A stretch of DNA of 64,000 bases, taken from the NCBI GenBank assembly GCA_965247295.1, contig CBDFGQ010000003.1, positions 124,001 through 188,000 on the forward strand. Direction: 5' to 3'. The DNA comes from CBDFGQ01 sp965247295 (GTDB taxonomy: Bacteria > Chloroflexota > Dehalococcoidia > Lucifugimonadales > JAGWBF01). The number at the start of each line of letters is the position of its first letter. The stretch's first letter is position 1. A program made the position numbers and the translations under genes. This document shows positions 60,725 through 64,000 of the stretch, in pieces. The notes beneath the pieces are model-generated. The model worked only from the letters and a program-made list of their open reading frames with translations, did not search any database and was not told the DNA's origin.

Positions 60725-61639
60725 GTGGCCTGGTTCGATGCCATACTGGTTAACCCGATCCTGAACGCACTGGTGGTGCTGTACAGCATCCTGTTCAGCC
60801 AGTTCGGCTTGGCCATAATCGTCTTCACCGTAATCATGCGGCTGATCATGCTCCCCCTCCAGGTCAAGCAGACGAAGCAGATCAAGGGCATGCAGAGCCT
60901 CCAGCCAAAGATGAAGGAGATCCAGCAGCGCTATCCCAAGGACCCCCAGAGAAGGTCCCAGGAGACGATGCGGCTCTACCGGGAGGCCGGAGTAAACCCC
61001 CTGGGCTGCCTGGGACCGATGTTGATCCAGCTACCCATATGGATCGGGCTTTATCGGGCCCTTCTCAAGAGCCTGGGGACAACCCCGGACCACCTGGTGG
61101 GCCTCTCACAGAGGCTGTACTCATGGAACCCCCTGGCGGATTCCGCAATTCCACTGAGCAGCAACTTCTTCGGGCTGGACCTGGCCAACCCCGATCCCAC
61201 ACCCATCCTGCCGGTGTTGGTTGGGGTGTCCACCTGGGCGCAGCAAAAGATGACCACAATGCCATCGGTAGACCCCAGGCAGGCATCCACCAACAACATG
61301 ATGCTGTGGATGATGCCCTTCATGCTGGCATTCTTTGCCTTTACCTTCCCCAGCGGCCTGGCCCTGTACTGGACTGTCTCCAATGTGATCGGGGTTGCCA
61401 TTCAGGGCTTCATGACCCGCGACTGGAGCCCCCTTGTCCCTAAATTCGCGAGACGCGGTCCCGACTCCTCGGCCGAAGTTGCACCACAGGAGGTCCCGGA
61501 GCCAGAACCCAAGGAGATTAAAAGCGATGGAAATGCGCGAGATGTCCGGAAAGACCGTCGAAGAAGCAATCGAGGTGGCTCTGAAAGAGCTAGACGCAGG
61601 CCGGGAAGAGGTCGAAATAGAAATATTAAGCCAAGGTAA
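60725..61639 (+). CDS. yidC: Membrane protein insertase YidC/Oxa1 family
   Basis: A 304-residue insertase without the large periplasmic domain of proteobacteria. It has about five hydrophobic helices; FSQFGLAIIVFTVIMRLIMLPLQVKQTKQIKGMQ contains the conserved groove Arg, and LGCLGPMLIQLPIWIGLYRAL follows. The C-terminal tail, from about residue 245, is highly charged and Arg-rich, the kind that binds ribosomes. The last 113 bases are shared with jag in another frame. It is the central gene of the rpmH-rnpA-yidD-yidC-jag block. Confidence 0.96.
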   Translation: MAWFDAILVNPILNALVVLYSILFSQFGLAIIVFTVIMRLIMLPLQVKQTKQIKGMQSLQPKMKEIQQRYPKDPQRRSQETMRLYREAGVNPLGCLGPMLIQLPIWIGLYRALLKSLGTTPDHLVGLSQRLYSWNPLADSAIPLSSNFFGLDLANPDPTPILPVLVGVSTWAQQKMTTMPSVDPRQASTNNMMLWMMPFMLAFFAFTFPSGLALYWTVSNVIGVAIQGFMTRDWSPLVPKFARRGPDSSAEVAPQEVPEPEPKEIKSDGNARDVRKDRRRSNRGGSERARRRPGRGRNRNIKPR

Positions 61640-62180
61640 GCCCGGTTTCCTTGGCATCGGCTCCGAACCCGCCCGCGTGCGTGTTAGACTCCTGGCTCCT
61701 TCCCAAAACACGGCCTCCGAGGCAATGGATGTGCTCGGCAAGATCCTCGCCGGAGTTGGGGTGCGGGCGCTGACTACGCTGCGGCACGCCCACGATCCCG
61801 AGAGCGGCGGTCCGGTGATAGACCTAACGGGCGACGACTCGGGTCTCCTGATAGGCCGGAGGGGTGAGACCTTGCGGGCCCTCCAGTTCCTGGTTAACCT
61901 TGTGGTAAACAACCGCCTGCCCGACCAAAACGTGCGGGTCGTCCTCGACATCGAGCGTTATCGGGAGCGGCGGTACACCTCCCTACACGAGCTGGCGCTG
62001 CGGGTGGCCGAGAAGGTGGCAGCCACGGGCACGGCCATCCCCCTGGAGCCCATGCCCGCCAACGAGCGCAGAATCGTCCACCTGGCCCTGTCCGACCACC
62101 CCCGCGTGAGCACGGAGAGCAGCGGCATGGGAGATACTCGCAGGGTGACCATCGCTCCCAGAATGTCGCAGTCCGCTTAG
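61527..62180 (+). CDS. jag: RNA-binding protein Jag (KhpB)
   Basis: A 217-residue protein. Jag_N domain: GKTVEEAIEVALKELDAGREEVEIEILSQGKPGFLGIG; KH domain: LIGRRGETLRALQFLVNLVVN; R3H domain: LEPMPANERRIVHLALSDHPRVSTESSGMGDTRRVTI. GGAG lies 11 nt before ATG 61527. The start lies inside yidC, giving an overlap of 113 nt in a different frame. KhpB pairs with KhpA and influences cell division and elongation in Gram-positive bacteria. Confidence 0.96.
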   Translation: MEMREMSGKTVEEAIEVALKELDAGREEVEIEILSQGKPGFLGIGSEPARVRVRLLAPSQNTASEAMDVLGKILAGVGVRALTTLRHAHDPESGGPVIDLTGDDSGLLIGRRGETLRALQFLVNLVVNNRLPDQNVRVVLDIERYRERRYTSLHELALRVAEKVAATGTAIPLEPMPANERRIVHLALSDHPRVSTESSGMGDTRRVTIAPRMSQSA

Positions 62181-62217
62181 CTCCCTCGGCATCTCCCAGT
62201 AACGTTAGGAGAGCGGT

Positions 62218-63021
62218 GTGATAGAGACGCTCTTCGGAGTCAGAAAGGCGTTCATAGGGGTGGTGCACCTGCTACCCCTGCCAGGTTCACCCCGATGGCA
62301 TGGGGACATGAAGGCAATACTGTCCAGCGCCCAACAGGAGGCCCTGACCCTGGAGCGGGGCGGCGCCGACGGCGTTATCGTGGAGAACTTCGGTGACGCC
62401 CCCTTCTCCGTCGGACGCGTGGGTTCCCACACGGTGGCGGCCATGGCCTTGGCCGTGAATGCGGTCAGGGACGTTGTGGGGCTGACCGTGGGCGTGAATG
62501 TGCTACGCAATGACCCTCAGTCCGCCCTGGCCGTGGCGGTGGCCTCTGGAGCGGGATTTATTCGGGCCAACGTGCACTACGGGGTGATGGTGGCCGACGA
62601 GGGGCTTGTCGAAGGCAGGGCCGACGAGAGCCTGAGATACAGACGGGGCCTGGGCGCCGAGGATCTGGTCCGGATCTTCGCCGACGTGCTGGTGAAGCAC
62701 GCCACCCCTCTAGGTAGCGCCGACATCGGTCGGGTCGCCCGGGAGACCGTTTACCGGGGGCTGGCCGACGCCCTCATAGTGACGGGGACCGCCACGGGCA
62801 CGCCCGCCGTCCTAAAGGACGTCTCAGAGGTAAAGGAGGCGGTGCCCGAGGTGCCGGTGCTGGTTGGCAGCGGGGTGGACGAGGACAACGTAGAGGGATT
62901 CCTGTCTGTTGCCGACGGCGTCATAGTCGGCACCAGCCTGAAGGTGGACGGCGCAATTCACAACCCCATAGACCCCGCCAGGGTGGAACGCCTGGTGCAG
63001 CGGGTCAAGTCCCTGACCTGA
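62218..63021 (+). CDS. BtpA/SgcQ family TIM-barrel protein
   Basis: A 267-residue protein of the BtpA family: FGVRKAFIGVVHLLPLPGSPRWHGDM, ERGGADGVIVENFGDAPF, LRNDPQSALAVAVASGAGFIRANVHYGVM, and ALIVTGTATGTP. BtpA was linked to photosystem I stability in cyanobacteria and SgcQ to a sugar cluster, but the enzyme activity is unknown. In a non-photosynthetic genome a nucleoside or sugar-phosphate lyase-like role is likely. GTG start with AGGAG 6 nt upstream. It converges on the CinA-like gene with a 17-nt overlap. Confidence 0.92.
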   Translation: MIETLFGVRKAFIGVVHLLPLPGSPRWHGDMKAILSSAQQEALTLERGGADGVIVENFGDAPFSVGRVGSHTVAAMALAVNAVRDVVGLTVGVNVLRNDPQSALAVAVASGAGFIRANVHYGVMVADEGLVEGRADESLRYRRGLGAEDLVRIFADVLVKHATPLGSADIGRVARETVYRGLADALIVTGTATGTPAVLKDVSEVKEAVPEVPVLVGSGVDEDNVEGFLSVADGVIVGTSLKVDGAIHNPIDPARVERLVQRVKSLT

Positions 63022-64000
63022 GCGCCCTGCCCCGCAACTCGGTCGAGGAGATGTCGGCGCGGTAGCGAGACTCGGGTATGGTGTCAAAAAGGTCCGCGTA
63101 CTCCGGGGGCACGGAAACGTCGGCAAGGGTATGGTAGACGCCCTCCTGGACCCGGCCGGCCACCAGGAACCTGCTCCCCACTGAGCGTATCTCCGCCAGG
63201 GCACCCAGCATGGCCACCTCTTCACCGCCATAGTACCTGGGGTGCACCAACCTTACCGCCGTATCCCAGCCTATGACGAAGGTACACCCCGGAAAGAGGG
63301 CCGCCTTCTCCGGAAAGGTGGGGGCCCGAGTGAGTACCACGGGCCACCTGTCCCGGAACTGCTCTAGCCGGCGGCGCACCTCCTGCTCCTCCAGAGGTGG
63401 TTTGTCCACGTTGGCCGCAGAGATCTCAAACACCACCTGGCTGCCCAGTATCTCAGACGCGACCTCCGCCAGGCGTTCGTGTCCCCTGTGCAGCGGGCTG
63501 AAGGAGCCAGGCAGAACTGCCCCCTGGAGCCGCTCATTGACGGCCGTACGTCCGTCGGGATACACGGTGACGGTTTCGAATCCACTTCGCTCGTCCTCTG
63601 AGGCTGCCACCAGGCGCCATATGGGATCGGGGTGGGCCTTGCTCAGCACATCCAGCCGTTCCCCCTCCAGCAGTTCCAGCGGCATTTCCAGCTCGATGCC
63701 GCAGCACTTTGCCAGCGCCCTCAGCACCAGCTGGCTCACCACATCCTCCTCTCCCAGCCGTTCCCGCATGCCCTTGGCCAGCCTCAGGTTGTAGGTCGTA
63801 ACCCCCACATCATCCCAGGCGGCCACGCAGCAGCGGTGGTCCCCCCGTTTGGGCCTTTCTGACACAATGGAGGCGGTGCAGCCCAGGCCCACCACGGGCT
63901 CGTTGCCCTCTCGCAGCCTGAGGCCCCTCTCAAAGGCTGACCGGGCCATCTGCCTCGCCACCTCGGGCGACACGAACTGAGCGGGCTGGTGTCCCAGGAA
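63005..64000 (-). CDS. CinA-like domain fused to a nucleotidyltransferase, N-terminus cut by window edge
   Basis: At least 331 residues, open at the window edge. The N-terminal part (FVSPEVARQMARSAFERGL, VVGLGCTASIVSERPKRGDHRC) follows the CinA-C amidohydrolase pattern, in which GxTG-like loops bind the nucleotide. The C-terminal half is an HxGH nucleotidyltransferase (VLPGSFSPLHRGHERLAEVA, FEISAANVDKPPL) ending in a variant ISSTxxR motif (ADISSTELRGR), like NadD. Both domains act on pyridine nucleotides in other proteins, so a coupled NMN/NaMN salvage role is a reasonable inference. The catalytic Lys of CinA-C cannot be checked from this fragment. Confidence 0.82.
   Translation of the reverse strand, partial: FLGHQPAQFVSPEVARQMARSAFERGLRLREGNEPVVGLGCTASIVSERPKRGDHRCCVAAWDDVGVTTYNLRLAKGMRERLGEEDVVSQLVLRALAKCCGIELEMPLELLEGERLDVLSKAHPDPIWRLVAASEDERSGFETVTVYPDGRTAVNERLQGAVLPGSFSPLHRGHERLAEVASEILGSQVVFEISAANVDKPPLEEQEVRRRLEQFRDRWPVVLTRAPTFPEKAALFPGCTFVIGWDTAVRLVHPRYYGGEEVAMLGALAEIRSVGSRFLVAGRVQEGVYHTLADVSVPPEYADLFDTIPESRYRADISSTELRGRALRSGT

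Overview
The window is high-GC bacterial chromosome, densely packed on both strands. I read it as Chloroflexota, probably a Dehalococcoidia/SAR202-like lineage. The pointers are a complete 16S rRNA gene with no 23S or tRNA beside it, many CoA-dependent and amidohydrolase-type catabolic genes, exported lipoproteins with long Thr/Pro linkers, and an rpmH-rnpA-yidD-yidC-jag block. Comparing the 16S gene with a database would settle the placement; I could not do this.

Layout. 0-9 kb: an SnoaL-like fragment, a crotonase, mutS2 translationally coupled to a GGQ-bearing VLRF1/Vms1-like peptidyl-tRNA hydrolase, a TRZ/ATZ amidohydrolase, and a LysR regulator near an MFS transporter. 9-20 kb: a dicluster ferredoxin, apt, an SRPBCC protein, an amidase with a GatC-like partner, a protein of exact 23-residue repeats, a RhaEW-like aldolase/dehydrogenase, a Cys/Met-metabolism PLP enzyme, an LsrF-like aldolase, and an LVIVD-propeller lipoprotein. 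20-28 kb: the 16S gene with its own promoter, then a run of minus-strand genes: a thiolase-fold protein without the catalytic Cys, two DUF35 proteins, a cytochrome P450 and a [3Fe-4S]-type ferredoxin. This run is interrupted by an AT-rich HNH-like gene and an IS3-family element, and the P450 carries three in-frame stop codons.

28-44 kb: pyrB (with a C-terminal zinc domain) and carA, thpR, a TIM-barrel amidohydrolase, a split transketolase, proA and proB with a retropepsin-like gene between them, a HAD hydrolase, an orphan DNA methyltransferase and mfd. 44-54 kb: a lamin-tail lipoprotein, rsmG, an Lrp-type RAM protein, two acyl-CoA dehydrogenases around a VOC protein, a HIT protein, yqeK, rph and an HtrA-like lipoprotein protease. 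54-64 kb: ileS and tlyA, both carrying palindromic repeats inserted in frame; rpmH, rnpA, yidD, a PQQ-type propeller lipoprotein followed by 62-bp tandem repeats, yidC, jag, a BtpA-family gene, and a CinA-like/nucleotidyltransferase fusion cut by the window edge.

The most promising unusual unit is mutS2 plus the VLRF1-like gene. MutS2 senses and splits collided ribosomes in Bacillus, and Vms1/ANKZF1 releases stalled nascent chains in eukaryotes. A 4-nt overlap between the two suggests a bacterial ribosome-rescue operon. Second is the Cys-less thiolase-fold/DUF35/P450/ferredoxin cluster, which recalls the Ltp2-ChsH2 side-chain lyase of steroid catabolism and appears to be breaking up in this genome.
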